Source: Carboxylicivirga sediminis
GTDB lineage: Bacteria > Bacteroidota > Bacteroidia > Bacteroidales > Marinilabiliaceae
Length of the DNA stretch: 64,000 bases
NCBI RefSeq assembly: GCF_018156225.1
Contig: NZ_JAGTAR010000010.1
Span: 1-64,000, forward strand
Direction of reading: 5' to 3'
Shown here: piece after piece, positions 26,584 through 36,041 of the stretch
How positions within the stretch are numbered: the first letter of the stretch is position 1
How the letters are laid out: each line of letters opens with the position of its first letter
Translations under genes and position numbers: made by a program
The notes under the pieces: model-generated
What the model was told of the DNA's origin: nothing
Seen by the model: the letters and a program-made list of their open reading frames with translations, nothing else
The model's database searches: none

Positions 26584-27861
26584 TTATCGCCCTACCAGGA
26601 TGTATTTACTTGGGTCGGCCACACTCACCATGTAAAACTCATCAGCTGATTCTCTGACAATATAAAAGCCATCGGTATCCCATAAAAAGGCCATTAGTCC
26701 TTTAGCACCATTATTTACTTGCCATACTTCGTAAAACCAGACTGAGAAGGCTAAGTCGAGCGCTGATGTATCAATAAATATTTTGTCTTCAGCAGATTTG
26801 GTGAACACACAATTTCTGAAACCTGACCATTTGTTGGTGCCGTCGTGTGCCGGGTTTGAGTAGCAGAGAATCCAGCTTCTTTGAAAATATAGCTGGAAGC
26901 CTTTAAATGTAGGTACATCTTTTTTTACATCCTCAACATATGGTACAAGCGTGTTGCTATAGCTATCGATGGAATAGAACCCACCTGACAGAATATCATC
27001 GGCAATACCTTCTACAATGTATGGTGGTGCATCATCGTATTTAAGTTCACCAGTAATGCCATCGTCGCTAACTTTAAATGAACTGGTAACCTCGTCGTAG
27101 ACAAATGACTGAATACTTCTACCATCCACTACTAATGGCGTATGAAGTTTAAATCCATTGGGAGTGAATTCTACACCAATTTTGTTTTGAGTAAGGGTTG
27201 ACTCTCCTTCGATGTGTGCTGTTGAAACGCGACGGGTACTTGCACTATACTGAAAACTAACTTTTTTATTGATGTCACCTTCGAGTACCAGGTTGCGAAA
27301 GAAAGACATACCTGCCTGCGGTTGCAATAACTGACTATTTGTGTAATTGCTTTTCAGTTGCTCAGGAGTATTTGCATCAGCCTTTGTCAAAACTAACTCT
27401 TTACCATGTATTTTGCCTTCCAGCACAATTCGATCATCGCTTAGTTCCCGGAAGAAAAATTCGAATTCTCCCTGATAGCCTTCGCCTTTTTTTCCATTGG
27501 CTGGGTCGCTTAGAATATGTAGCTGTCCAAAGGTGTCAAATACCAGTGATGGCTCTTGCTGTAACTGAAAACGATAAGTGCTTGTTGATGAACCTTCTGC
27601 AAATAAATCGGAATACATGGTTACTTCATTTGTTTCGGGATGAAATTTAATCACATAAGAAAATGCACCATACAGCTCATCATTAGGATAATAAACGGTT
27701 TTCCAACCGTTCTGAGCGCTCTCAAGTGCATCAGCATATTGTTTGATTCTTTCAGCTACCCTTTCGTCGGGTGTTTGATCATATATAGAATCTTTACTAT
27801 CGTCTGTACAAGCCGAAAAAAGCAAAGAAATGCATATGAACAGGTATAATAACTTTTTCAT
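26584..27861 (-). CDS. DUF4302 lipoprotein
   Basis: 425 residues. Signal peptide with lipobox LFSACTDD, so a surface or periplasmic lipoprotein. The N-terminal block RVAERIKQYADALESAQNGWKT is typical of DUF4302. Function not known. It is the last gene of the SusC/SusD/metallohydrolase unit, 18 bases after its neighbour, and is expected to help bind or process the same substrate. Confidence 0.82.
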   Translation of the reverse strand: MKKLLYLFICISLLFSACTDDSKDSIYDQTPDERVAERIKQYADALESAQNGWKTVYYPNDELYGAFSYVIKFHPETNEVTMYSDLFAEGSSTSTYRFQLQQEPSLVFDTFGQLHILSDPANGKKGEGYQGEFEFFFRELSDDRIVLEGKIHGKELVLTKADANTPEQLKSNYTNSQLLQPQAGMSFFRNLVLEGDINKKVSFQYSASTRRVSTAHIEGESTLTQNKIGVEFTPNGFKLHTPLVVDGRSIQSFVYDEVTSSFKVSDDGITGELKYDDAPPYIVEGIADDILSGGFYSIDSYSNTLVPYVEDVKKDVPTFKGFQLYFQRSWILCYSNPAHDGTNKWSGFRNCVFTKSAEDKIFIDTSALDLAFSVWFYEVWQVNNGAKGLMAFLWDTDGFYIVRESADEFYMVSVADPSKYILVGR

Positions 27862-27879
27862 TTTGTTTGATTTAGTCGG

Positions 27880-28731
27880 TTAGTCAACGGTTTCTTTATT
27901 GGCCAGCATGGCATCGTTTATTCGCTTTTGCAAGGAATAGATATCAATGTTCCAGATTTGAGAGAAGTAGTTTACAACATACGATTCCTTGACGCGAAGC
28001 GTAGTTTTGGCATCGTCACTTGCTATACCATCAATAATTGCATCAAACTCCTCTTTACTGTTTGTTAGCATGGTGGCAATCATCTCCACAAAGTCTTCGT
28101 TTGGATCAGCTTTGGCATAATTAGTAATAAAACCTTCCTCATTGGCTTCAGCATCGGTAAAGTTATACCAGGTAGAAGTATAGCCTTCAGGAGTAAGCTT
28201 AGTGTACTCAACCGGGTACATAACCGTTTGATGTAAGATGTGAGCAAACTCATGGTGCATCACATGAAACTGACGTTTAACAAGAGGGATGTTGCTACGA
28301 TCGAAATAGTTCAATTCATACATGGTTACCTTCTTGCCCGATTCGGCTTGCCCTTGTGTAATGGTACCGTCGTTGTTGTAATTACGGCTACCAACTAAAA
28401 CCAACAGCTTTGGTATATAGGTTTTAATGAAGGTTTCGCCGCCTTCGATTTTATAAGGATCAATCCACACATCGCGCATTGTGCTTAAAAATGGCAGAAC
28501 ATTATCTGTTGAAGGAGGAACCAGTATTTTATCGTTTTCCAGTTCGGTGTCGTCCCATTTGTACTTCACCTCAATGTTATATGGTTCGGTGTACTCACTT
28601 CTAATCCATGTGTCAACATCATTTAGAGATGGTGCAGAAGTGTCTATTATTGATGGCCCAAGATCATCCTCTTCTTTACATGATGAAAGAGCTATAACCA
28701 GGACAAATAGTATTGATAAAATCTTTTTCAT
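27880..28731 (-). CDS. Substrate import-associated zinc metallohydrolase lipoprotein
   Basis: 283 residues. Lipobox around Cys18 (ALSSCKE). Zinc-metallopeptidase motif His160-Glu161-x2-His164 (HHEFAHILHQ), with acidic residues about 35-45 positions on as possible third ligand. This family is regularly found with SusC/SusD pairs and DUF4302 proteins. It probably cuts a peptide or amide substrate at the cell surface before import; the real substrate is unknown. 12 bases after the SusD stop. Confidence 0.87.
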   Translation of the reverse strand: MKKILSILFVLVIALSSCKEEDDLGPSIIDTSAPSLNDVDTWIRSEYTEPYNIEVKYKWDDTELENDKILVPPSTDNVLPFLSTMRDVWIDPYKIEGGETFIKTYIPKLLVLVGSRNYNNDGTITQGQAESGKKVTMYELNYFDRSNIPLVKRQFHVMHHEFAHILHQTVMYPVEYTKLTPEGYTSTWYNFTDAEANEEGFITNYAKADPNEDFVEMIATMLTNSKEEFDAIIDGIASDDAKTTLRVKESYVVNYFSQIWNIDIYSLQKRINDAMLANKETVD

Positions 28732-28743
28732 AGCAATTGATGT

Positions 28744-30252
28744 TTAACGAGGGTTAGGTGTTAATCCAAATTCGATGGCTAGTTCAGGAATCTGGCATTC
28801 TTTACGCAGGTCTTCAGCCAGTAAAACTTCTTTACCGTCTTCACCTACCTCATTATTAATGTTGTGTTCAATCTCCATGCGGAAGCGTCTAACATCGAAC
28901 CAGCGCATACCTTCGTGTATGTATTCTACTCGTCTGAAATCGGCCAGGCATTTAACAAATGGTAGTTGATCCTCTGAAATTGAATAGAATGGATTTAGTA
29001 CTGTTTCGTTATCGGCATAAAAGGTTTTTACACGATCAGTGGTTAGTACATGGCTGGCATCATAAGCCTTAATGCGTTTGCTTAAGAAGGCGTTTAAATC
29101 GGTAATTGACTCTTCAAACTGATTGTTCATGGCCAATGCTTCCGCTCTGTTCAGCAAAGCTTCTTCGATTGTTAAGATTGGAGACATAACATATCCACGA
29201 CCAGTAGTGGCATTAATTGAGTTATATTTAAAGTGCTCTTCCAATTTTGGAATATTCAGATATAATTCATTTGAGCCATATATTTTATAAGCCCAATCAC
29301 CTCCAGAAACGTTATCGGCATACACAATTTCATCTCTTCGTGCACCGGTCAGTGCATATCTGGCAGATGCAAATTGTCTGCCCCACCAGGTTACTTGTCC
29401 GGCAAGCAGCAGGTTGGCTGATTCTTCGGAATGTGTATAACGGGCGCGCAGTTCATAATAAGTGTAGGCTGCATATTCATCTACCCAATCGCGCATTTGT
29501 TTAGCTGGTTCAACTGATAGGGCATTATTGGCACATTCAATTGCCTTTTGCCATTGACCGGTATATAAATAAAAGCGAGATGCAAAGGTATAGGCTGCTG
29601 CTACATTGAAATGATATTTAGGAACTTCGTAAGCCTGATCCTGTATTAATGGTAAACCGGCATCTAGATCTTTCTGAATTAGTTCGTACACCTTCGCAAC
29701 ACTTTGACGTGTATATTCCTTAATCACCACATCTTCTGGTTCTGTCACAAAAGGTATGCCCATGTCCTTGTCTGCTGTTTCCGGATTATAGGTTTTGGCA
29801 AATAGGTTAACCAACATAAAATGCGAGTAAGCTCTGGTCAGTAATGCTTCGCCTTTGTAAGGCATGGCATCGCCAGGGGAGCCAAGTTCTTCAATGGCTT
29901 TTAAGGCCTGGTTGCTTGAAGCGATGGCTTCGTAACTGGCATTCCAGTAGAACTCTGGAGTATCCTGTCCGGTGCTGCTAAACGTTTCAGACCAATAATA
30001 GGCTTCTTCATTTATTTGAATGTGTTGCGCACCATTGCCTTTATCACCTGAGTTATCTGACATGGTTTCACAAAACATCATGTATGAAGCATCAGGATAG
30101 GCTGAGGTTAGCAACTCAGATACGGCCTCAACACTGTTCAATTCAGTTCTGTTATCTGGTATTTTATCCAGATAATCGTTACACCCGGTAAGCATACTTA
30201 AGGCGAGTGCAACACCTGCTATATATACGTTTTTGTAATTCATCTTTAACAT
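28744..30252 (-). CDS. SusD/RagB family nutrient-binding lipoprotein
   Basis: 502 residues. Lipobox LTGC (Cys24), then the usual SusD N-terminus NDYLDKIPDN, TPR-like helices with ALLTRAYSHFMLVNLF near 120, and the conserved C-terminal EGMRWFDVRRF. It caps the SusC transporter and captures substrate. Two starts (30252 and 30243) are equivalent. Five bases after SusC. Confidence 0.93.
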   Translation of the reverse strand: MLKMNYKNVYIAGVALALSMLTGCNDYLDKIPDNRTELNSVEAVSELLTSAYPDASYMMFCETMSDNSGDKGNGAQHIQINEEAYYWSETFSSTGQDTPEFYWNASYEAIASSNQALKAIEELGSPGDAMPYKGEALLTRAYSHFMLVNLFAKTYNPETADKDMGIPFVTEPEDVVIKEYTRQSVAKVYELIQKDLDAGLPLIQDQAYEVPKYHFNVAAAYTFASRFYLYTGQWQKAIECANNALSVEPAKQMRDWVDEYAAYTYYELRARYTHSEESANLLLAGQVTWWGRQFASARYALTGARRDEIVYADNVSGGDWAYKIYGSNELYLNIPKLEEHFKYNSINATTGRGYVMSPILTIEEALLNRAEALAMNNQFEESITDLNAFLSKRIKAYDASHVLTTDRVKTFYADNETVLNPFYSISEDQLPFVKCLADFRRVEYIHEGMRWFDVRRFRMEIEHNINNEVGEDGKEVLLAEDLRKECQIPELAIEFGLTPNPR

Positions 30253-30256
30253 GTTA

Positions 30257-33200
30257 TTAAATTCCTAATTTAACAGTGAATGTAAACTGGCGTGGTACTG
30301 GTAATGCAACACCTCCTGAACCAAAAAATTCAGGGTCTTGTCCGTTAAGCTTACTGTCGGAATAAAGCAAAAATAAGTTGGTGGCCTGCAGCTTTAATTG
30401 TGCTGACTTAAATCCGATTGATTGCAATGTTTTCTTTGGCAAGTTATAAGCCAGCGAAACTTCTTTTAAGCGGATAAAATCGCCCTTTGCAACACGTTGG
30501 TCAGAGTAGTTGTAACTATTATAGGCCCTGTTTAGGTTGGTTTCTTCACTTAATACACGATCGTGTACCAAGGCAGGTACGGTTGTAATGTTTTCGTCGC
30601 CTGGCACAACCCAGCGATCTTTCATATCGTTGGTCATGGCATTCCAGTCAGAATAGCCAGCCTTAAATGAAGGATACAAGCGAATAACATTACCAAACTG
30701 GTAGGTCATAAATACATTCAGGCGAAGGTTTTTATAGTTAAAAACATTACCAAAACCTCCGGTTATTTTGGGATCAATCTGGCCTTCGTATTTTAAGAAG
30801 TCAACATCCTGACCCTGGAAATAAATATCCTGAACAACCACATCTCCGTTTTCATCGTAAAATTGTGGCAAGCCACTTTCGTTAAGCCCTGCAAATGGGA
30901 TGGAGAACAACGAACGGACCGGATAACCTTCCAAAGCACCACCTTCAGCTCTAATTAAATCATAAACACTTGGCTTTGATTGCAGGTTGGTAATTTCATT
31001 TTCGTTATAAGCAAAGGTCAGGTTGGTATCCCATGAGAAATTGCTCAGTTTCACGTTTTTTGTTCCCAAAGAGAATTCAAGACCTTTACTTTCCATGTCG
31101 GCGTAGTTGGCTAGTTTCCATGCCTCACCGCCAATGCCCGATGTTTTAATCCAAGCAATCAGGTCAAAACTGTTTCGTTTATAGAAGTCGGTTTCTAATG
31201 AGATCCTGTTATTCAAAAAACCAACGTCAATACCAATATTGGCTTCATAAAGCTTCTCCCAGGTTAATTCACTATTCTCTAAGTCAGAGATATACATGTA
31301 CGGTTCAATTTCTGATTGGTAGGGGCGGAAGGTAACACCATTCTTTAGAATCAGGGATGAGTTTCGTGCAGGTCCCATACTTCCGACCAGACCATATGTT
31401 CCACGAATAGCCAGAAAGGAGATAAGGTTATTGTCTTGTAAAAAAGCTTCCTCTTTCAAGTTCCACTTACCACTAATATTCCAGGTAGGAAGCCATCTTG
31501 AACTTCGTGATTTACCCAGCTGGTTAGATCCATCCATACGCGCAGTAACACCAAGGGTGTATTTCCCTTTATATGAGTATGCAAGGTTAGTGAAGAAGGC
31601 AACAAATCGATCATACGATTCACTCATTCCGTAGTAAGGGAAACCACCTTGGATGTTCTGCTTCAGGATTCGGTAGTCGGTAAAAGGTATACCTCCACGA
31701 TTCCATTGATAGCCATAACCATTGCTAAAGCTTTCTTTACGGTCGGCATAGCGTGTTTCCTGTCCTGATAGCCAGTTAAACGAATGGATGTCGTTGAAGG
31801 TGTTGTTATAATTAATTGTATTTCGGATGTAGTAATTGACCAATTTGTTATCAACCCGGTTGTAGAATCCTCCTTTGGGTAATACAACTTGCTTTAGCGC
31901 GTTCGGATCTTCTGGATCTTTATATAAAAATTTGTTGGCTTCGCGGATGGTGTATTCTCCGGCTGCTCTGTAAGCCTCTGCAACATTGGCATTTTCGTTA
32001 ATTTTGTGCTCCTGTGTGCTCATTGCATAACGAACAGACCCAATAAACTTATATTCCAGATGCTTATTAAGTTTATAACCAAGTTCACCCTGTATATCTA
32101 AGTCTAACACTGTAAAGTTGATACTGTTACTGGCTATTTCATTATGGATGTTAAACGGAGCCCAGTTTCGACGATAATACTCCAGGTTACCATTTTCGTC
32201 TCTTGCTCGCATTGTGCGGCTGGTGTTCAAAGCATAGCTGAAAGGATTGATGTCGAAGTCGCGATTAACGCCTCCATTCACAACATCTTCAACACGGTCG
32301 AAGGTGCCTGGTGCACTTTGCTCTCTGATAGAACCGGATGTTGAAATGCCAACTGTTAATTTATCTGTAATATCAAAATCACCTCTTAAGCGGGTGGTGT
32401 AGCGTTTTACATCATCAGCAACCGTCCACCCCGGATCGTTATAAAAACTGGTTGATACATAATAGCGTGACGTTTCATTACCCGATGAAATACTTAATGA
32501 GTAGTTTTGAGCTACAGATGTTTTAAAAAGCTCATCAAACCAATCAGTGTTGGCCATCTCATATTGTTGCAGATACTTGGCACGTGCTTCTGTAGTATTA
32601 GCCAGATTGTATTTGCCGGTTGCTGGATTATAAGTATTTATCTGTTCATACATTTTGTAGTAAACACCACCATGCTGACCTCGAATGATATCGGCATGAT
32701 TGAATGAGCCTTTGCTTTCTAACTCACGAAAGACCGACATCTGATCCTGAGAGTTCATAATGTCATAGTCCACATAGTTTGGTTTTAAACGTGTTGTAAA
32801 CTCTGTAGTAATATTGATACGAGGTTTACCTTGTGTACCTTGCTTGGTGGTGATAACAATAACCCCGTTCATGGCTCGGGCTCCATAAAGCGCTGTTGCC
32901 GAGGCATCCTTTAATATTTGAAAGCTCTCAATATCATCTGAGTTAATCCCTGCAACGGATGAGCTGATAAGTGTTTCGGCATCTCCCGACGATAATTCGT
33001 CAGGTGAGATATCCACCACATCTTCCAATACCACTCCGTTTACCACCCAAAGTGGTTTTTGGTCGCCAAAGATAGAGGCCGCACCACGAACGCGAATTTT
33101 AGGGGCTGCACCAAATGAGCCACTTACATTTTGTACAGAAACACCGGCGGCTTTACCTTCTATCATCCGTCCTACATCCACCATACCATCAATTTTGGCT

Positions 33201-33907
33201 TCCTCGGCACTGATGCGTGTTGCTGCTCCGGTAAAAAGCTTGCGATCCACTTTCTGATATCCTGTAACAACTACTTCATCAATATCAGAAGCTTCGGTTT
33301 TTAATTGAACTCTAATTTCTGTTTGTTTTTGAATATTGATTTCCTGTGTTATCATTCCGATGAAGGAAACCACGATGGTAGTGCTGCCTTCCGGAACAAC
33401 CAGATCAAATTCGCCTTCAAAACCAGTAGCAGTGCCTATTTGAGTCCCCTTAAAAATAACGGATACACCCGGAAGAGGCAGCCCATCTTCATCAACTACG
33501 GTTCCTTTTATATGCTGTTGCTGTTGCGCATTTGTATTGAAACGGTTGCTGGGTTTAACAATGATATAATCATCTCTGAATTCGATGGCGAGTGATTTAT
33601 TTTCAAGTACATAGTTGAGCAAATCATCCACTTCGAAGCTCGTTTTTGTTAGCTCAACCTGCTCATTTTTATTTAGGCGGTCGTTGCTATAAATAACGGT
33701 CAAGCCAGTTTGGTTCTTAACCTCGTTGAATAACTCTTCAAGCGTTAATTTATTTTTGAGGATTGTAACCTTGTGTTGGAGGTTGGCATGTGCAGATAGG
33801 CTGGAAAAGAGTAGGATAGCTATTAGCAAAGCCATTCGAAATGGGACGAACCTTTTCCAATGCTCATTCATAAGTTGAATGAACCTGCATAAAAACAGTT
33901 TCTTCAT
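30257..33907 (-). CDS. SusC/RagA TonB-dependent transporter with STN signalling domain
   Basis: 1216 residues. Signal sequence to about 42, then an STN domain (about 45-115), a carboxypeptidase-regulatory-like domain (GTVVDEDGLPLPGVSV, about 132-205), plug with TonB box region DIDEVVVTGY and ALYGARAMNGVIVITT, then a long beta-barrel. The STN domain plus the FecR and sigma genes just upstream indicate trans-envelope signalling: ligand loading is passed to FecR, which frees the sigma factor. Substrate unknown; the neighbours are not glycoside hydrolases. Confidence 0.95.
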   Translation of the reverse strand: MKKLFLCRFIQLMNEHWKRFVPFRMALLIAILLFSSLSAHANLQHKVTILKNKLTLEELFNEVKNQTGLTVIYSNDRLNKNEQVELTKTSFEVDDLLNYVLENKSLAIEFRDDYIIVKPSNRFNTNAQQQQHIKGTVVDEDGLPLPGVSVIFKGTQIGTATGFEGEFDLVVPEGSTTIVVSFIGMITQEINIQKQTEIRVQLKTEASDIDEVVVTGYQKVDRKLFTGAATRISAEEAKIDGMVDVGRMIEGKAAGVSVQNVSGSFGAAPKIRVRGAASIFGDQKPLWVVNGVVLEDVVDISPDELSSGDAETLISSSVAGINSDDIESFQILKDASATALYGARAMNGVIVITTKQGTQGKPRINITTEFTTRLKPNYVDYDIMNSQDQMSVFRELESKGSFNHADIIRGQHGGVYYKMYEQINTYNPATGKYNLANTTEARAKYLQQYEMANTDWFDELFKTSVAQNYSLSISSGNETSRYYVSTSFYNDPGWTVADDVKRYTTRLRGDFDITDKLTVGISTSGSIREQSAPGTFDRVEDVVNGGVNRDFDINPFSYALNTSRTMRARDENGNLEYYRRNWAPFNIHNEIASNSINFTVLDLDIQGELGYKLNKHLEYKFIGSVRYAMSTQEHKINENANVAEAYRAAGEYTIREANKFLYKDPEDPNALKQVVLPKGGFYNRVDNKLVNYYIRNTINYNNTFNDIHSFNWLSGQETRYADRKESFSNGYGYQWNRGGIPFTDYRILKQNIQGGFPYYGMSESYDRFVAFFTNLAYSYKGKYTLGVTARMDGSNQLGKSRSSRWLPTWNISGKWNLKEEAFLQDNNLISFLAIRGTYGLVGSMGPARNSSLILKNGVTFRPYQSEIEPYMYISDLENSELTWEKLYEANIGIDVGFLNNRISLETDFYKRNSFDLIAWIKTSGIGGEAWKLANYADMESKGLEFSLGTKNVKLSNFSWDTNLTFAYNENEITNLQSKPSVYDLIRAEGGALEGYPVRSLFSIPFAGLNESGLPQFYDENGDVVVQDIYFQGQDVDFLKYEGQIDPKITGGFGNVFNYKNLRLNVFMTYQFGNVIRLYPSFKAGYSDWNAMTNDMKDRWVVPGDENITTVPALVHDRVLSEETNLNRAYNSYNYSDQRVAKGDFIRLKEVSLAYNLPKKTLQSIGFKSAQLKLQATNLFLLYSDSKLNGQDPEFFGSGGVALPVPRQFTFTVKLGI

Positions 33908-33933
33908 AGTTTAAGATTAAAAAGTGTAGATTA

Positions 33934-35106
33934 TTAGAATTCAGAAACTTTAATCTCTGAATTATGTTTTTCAAATTTTACATTAGTGGTTTTAGCAATT
34001 ATTTTTAAAAAGTATTCCAATTCATATTCACGTTTGGTCATGCCTGAAAAGCGCAGTTGGCCGAGATTCTCATTGTCAAATTGAAATTCAACATCATACC
34101 ATTTGCTTAATCGATAGCTGATTTCTTTCAAGCTCATATCGCTAAACTCAAAGAGGCCATCTTTCCATGATGTGTATAGACTGACATTTACCTGTGCCTT
34201 TTTTATTTCGCCCGATGTAATAGTTTGCTGTAATTGCTCTCCGGGTAACAAATGATGTTCTTCGTCATCGATGGTTACACTCACTTTTCCTTCGGCCAAA
34301 GTAATGCGGCTTACGGGTTCATCAGGGTAGGTGCATACATTAAACTGGGTACCGGTAACACATACTGTCTCATTTGGCGTTTCAACGAAGAACGGATGCG
34401 ATTCGTCTGATTTTACACTGAAATAGGCTTCACCTTCCAGTTTAACAATCCGCTGCTGGTCTTCAAAAAAGTCAGGAAATGTAAGTGTCGATCCTGCATT
34501 GATCCATACTTCTGTTCCGTCCTGTAGCTTTAAATAAAAATCCTTGCCACGGGGAACAATCAACTTGCTCCAGCTTTGCTTTAACAACGTTTTGTTACCT
34601 TGCTGTAGTGATGAACGATTGAGTTCCAGTTTTTGCTCTTGTCCGTAAAGGGCAATTCCATTGTCTTGTACTTCAATGGAGTTGTTAGTTAGCTCATAAA
34701 CATCATTTTCCGTTTTGAGTACAACTGTTGTCGCATTGGGCGACTTCCCATGTGTTGCTGAGTCGGCCGTATAATCAATCGACGATGGCTGACCAATTGT
34801 TGTCAACATCCAGCCGGCATATAAAATACCTGCAATAATTGCTGCTGCAATAGTGCCTGTCAGCCAGCTTTTGAGCCGGCTATGAGAATTTTCAGGGCCA
34901 GTTTTTTGTTGTATTTGTTCAAAGATAAGGTTGGTTTCAGAAGGATCTGAAGCAGCACGGTTCCAGGCCTGCTGCAGGTAATCGTCAACATCTTTGTCAT
35001 TAAAAGACTTCATGAAATGTTCAGCCTCTTCAAGCTGTTGTTTGCTAAGTCTTTTATTGCCAATGATGCGATTAATTTGCTCTGATATGTAGCTATGTTT
35101 ATCCAT
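33934..35106 (-). CDS. FecR-type anti-sigma factor
   Basis: 390 residues. Cytoplasmic N-terminal helices (1-80), one membrane helix at about 85-105, then a periplasmic FecR beta domain with WSKLIVPRGKDFYLKLQDGT-type core near 190, TFPDFFE and a C-terminal DUF4974-like segment (SLKEISYRLSKWYDVEFQF). It holds the ECF sigma factor until signalled by the SusC STN domain. A 99-base gap separates it from the sigma gene; 26 bases separate it from SusC. Confidence 0.92.
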   Translation of the reverse strand: MDKHSYISEQINRIIGNKRLSKQQLEEAEHFMKSFNDKDVDDYLQQAWNRAASDPSETNLIFEQIQQKTGPENSHSRLKSWLTGTIAAAIIAGILYAGWMLTTIGQPSSIDYTADSATHGKSPNATTVVLKTENDVYELTNNSIEVQDNGIALYGQEQKLELNRSSLQQGNKTLLKQSWSKLIVPRGKDFYLKLQDGTEVWINAGSTLTFPDFFEDQQRIVKLEGEAYFSVKSDESHPFFVETPNETVCVTGTQFNVCTYPDEPVSRITLAEGKVSVTIDDEEHHLLPGEQLQQTITSGEIKKAQVNVSLYTSWKDGLFEFSDMSLKEISYRLSKWYDVEFQFDNENLGQLRFSGMTKREYELEYFLKIIAKTTNVKFEKHNSEIKVSEF

Positions 35107-35205
35107 TCTGTTAGAGTAATACGTTTGTAAAGGAATGTTCCGTGAAGGGGAATGTGAAAAAAATGCAAGAAATTTTGTAACGCACAGTTAATCAGAAACT
35201 AAAAA

Positions 35206-35835
35206 TTAGCTAAACAGGATGAGTAACTTTGTTATCTCCGGATATTTATCCTTTAAAAAGCGCAGTGCTTTACGAATTTGTGTATCAACTGTGTTTTCTG
35301 ATATGCCCAGTTCAAGGGCAATGGTGCGGTAGGTTTTTCCCTCCAGTCTGCTAAGCAGAAAGATTTTTTGCCTCTGAGGAGGAAGTTCTGCTATAAGCTT
35401 TTGCAGGATGCTTTTGGCATCGTTATAATACACAAAATTCATCAAGGAATCGTCAGAGGATAATTCATCCGATAATACTTCAATGTATTTTTTATGTGAT
35501 AGTTTCTTTCTGAGGAAATCGTAAACCGTATTGCGGGCGATGGCATAAATAAATGAATTAACAGATTTCTTTGGATCAATACTCATTCTGTTCATCCAGA
35601 TTTTCACAAATACTTCCTGTGTTAACTCTTCAGCATCATTTTCATTACTAATTAATCTTTTTATGAATGAAAACACTCTGTTCTTGTATAGATTAAAAAG
35701 TTCGTTAAATGCGTTGCCATTACCGTCCTGTATCTGTTTAATGCGCAGACTATCAATATTTATGATTTGAGAATCTGATTCGCTGTTGGATGCTTCTGCG
35801 TTGAGCGAATTTCTTTTACAGGCAGCTTCATGCAT
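35206..35835 (-). CDS. ECF sigma factor, Bacteroides expansion family
   Basis: 209 residues. Sigma region 2 (NELFNLYKNRVFSFIKRL, then ELTQEVFVKIW) and region 4 (LPPQRQKIFLLSRLEGKTY, ALELGISENTVDTQIRKAL) are complete. The N-terminal about 35 residues precede the usual family start and may include a few extra codons; other ATGs are not obviously better. It is expected to drive the FecR-SusC-SusD operon. Confidence 0.92.
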   Translation of the reverse strand: MHEAACKRNSLNAEASNSESDSQIINIDSLRIKQIQDGNGNAFNELFNLYKNRVFSFIKRLISNENDAEELTQEVFVKIWMNRMSIDPKKSVNSFIYAIARNTVYDFLRKKLSHKKYIEVLSDELSSDDSLMNFVYYNDAKSILQKLIAELPPQRQKIFLLSRLEGKTYRTIALELGISENTVDTQIRKALRFLKDKYPEITKLLILFS

Positions 35836-35990
35836 CGGTTATTAGGTTTTAAAGATGGTTGTGAGAGGGTGTTTCTTCTGTATTTTGAAATTGTAAAAAT
35901 TGTTAAATATTAACAAATAAACAAATGAGAGTAGTAATTCATTCAATTTACTCACGTATGCTTATCCTTGTGAACAAAGAAATTATAACA

Positions 35991-36020
35991 ACAAAAACGG
36001 CCCTCGTGAAAGGGCCGTTT
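35991..36020 (-). terminator. Terminator after RND efflux operon
   Basis: Perfect 10-bp stem (35995-36004 with 36011-36020), loop CGTGAA, followed on the minus strand by TTTTTGTT. Confidence 0.85.
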
Positions 36021-36041
36021 ATTAAAAGAATGATTGTATTT

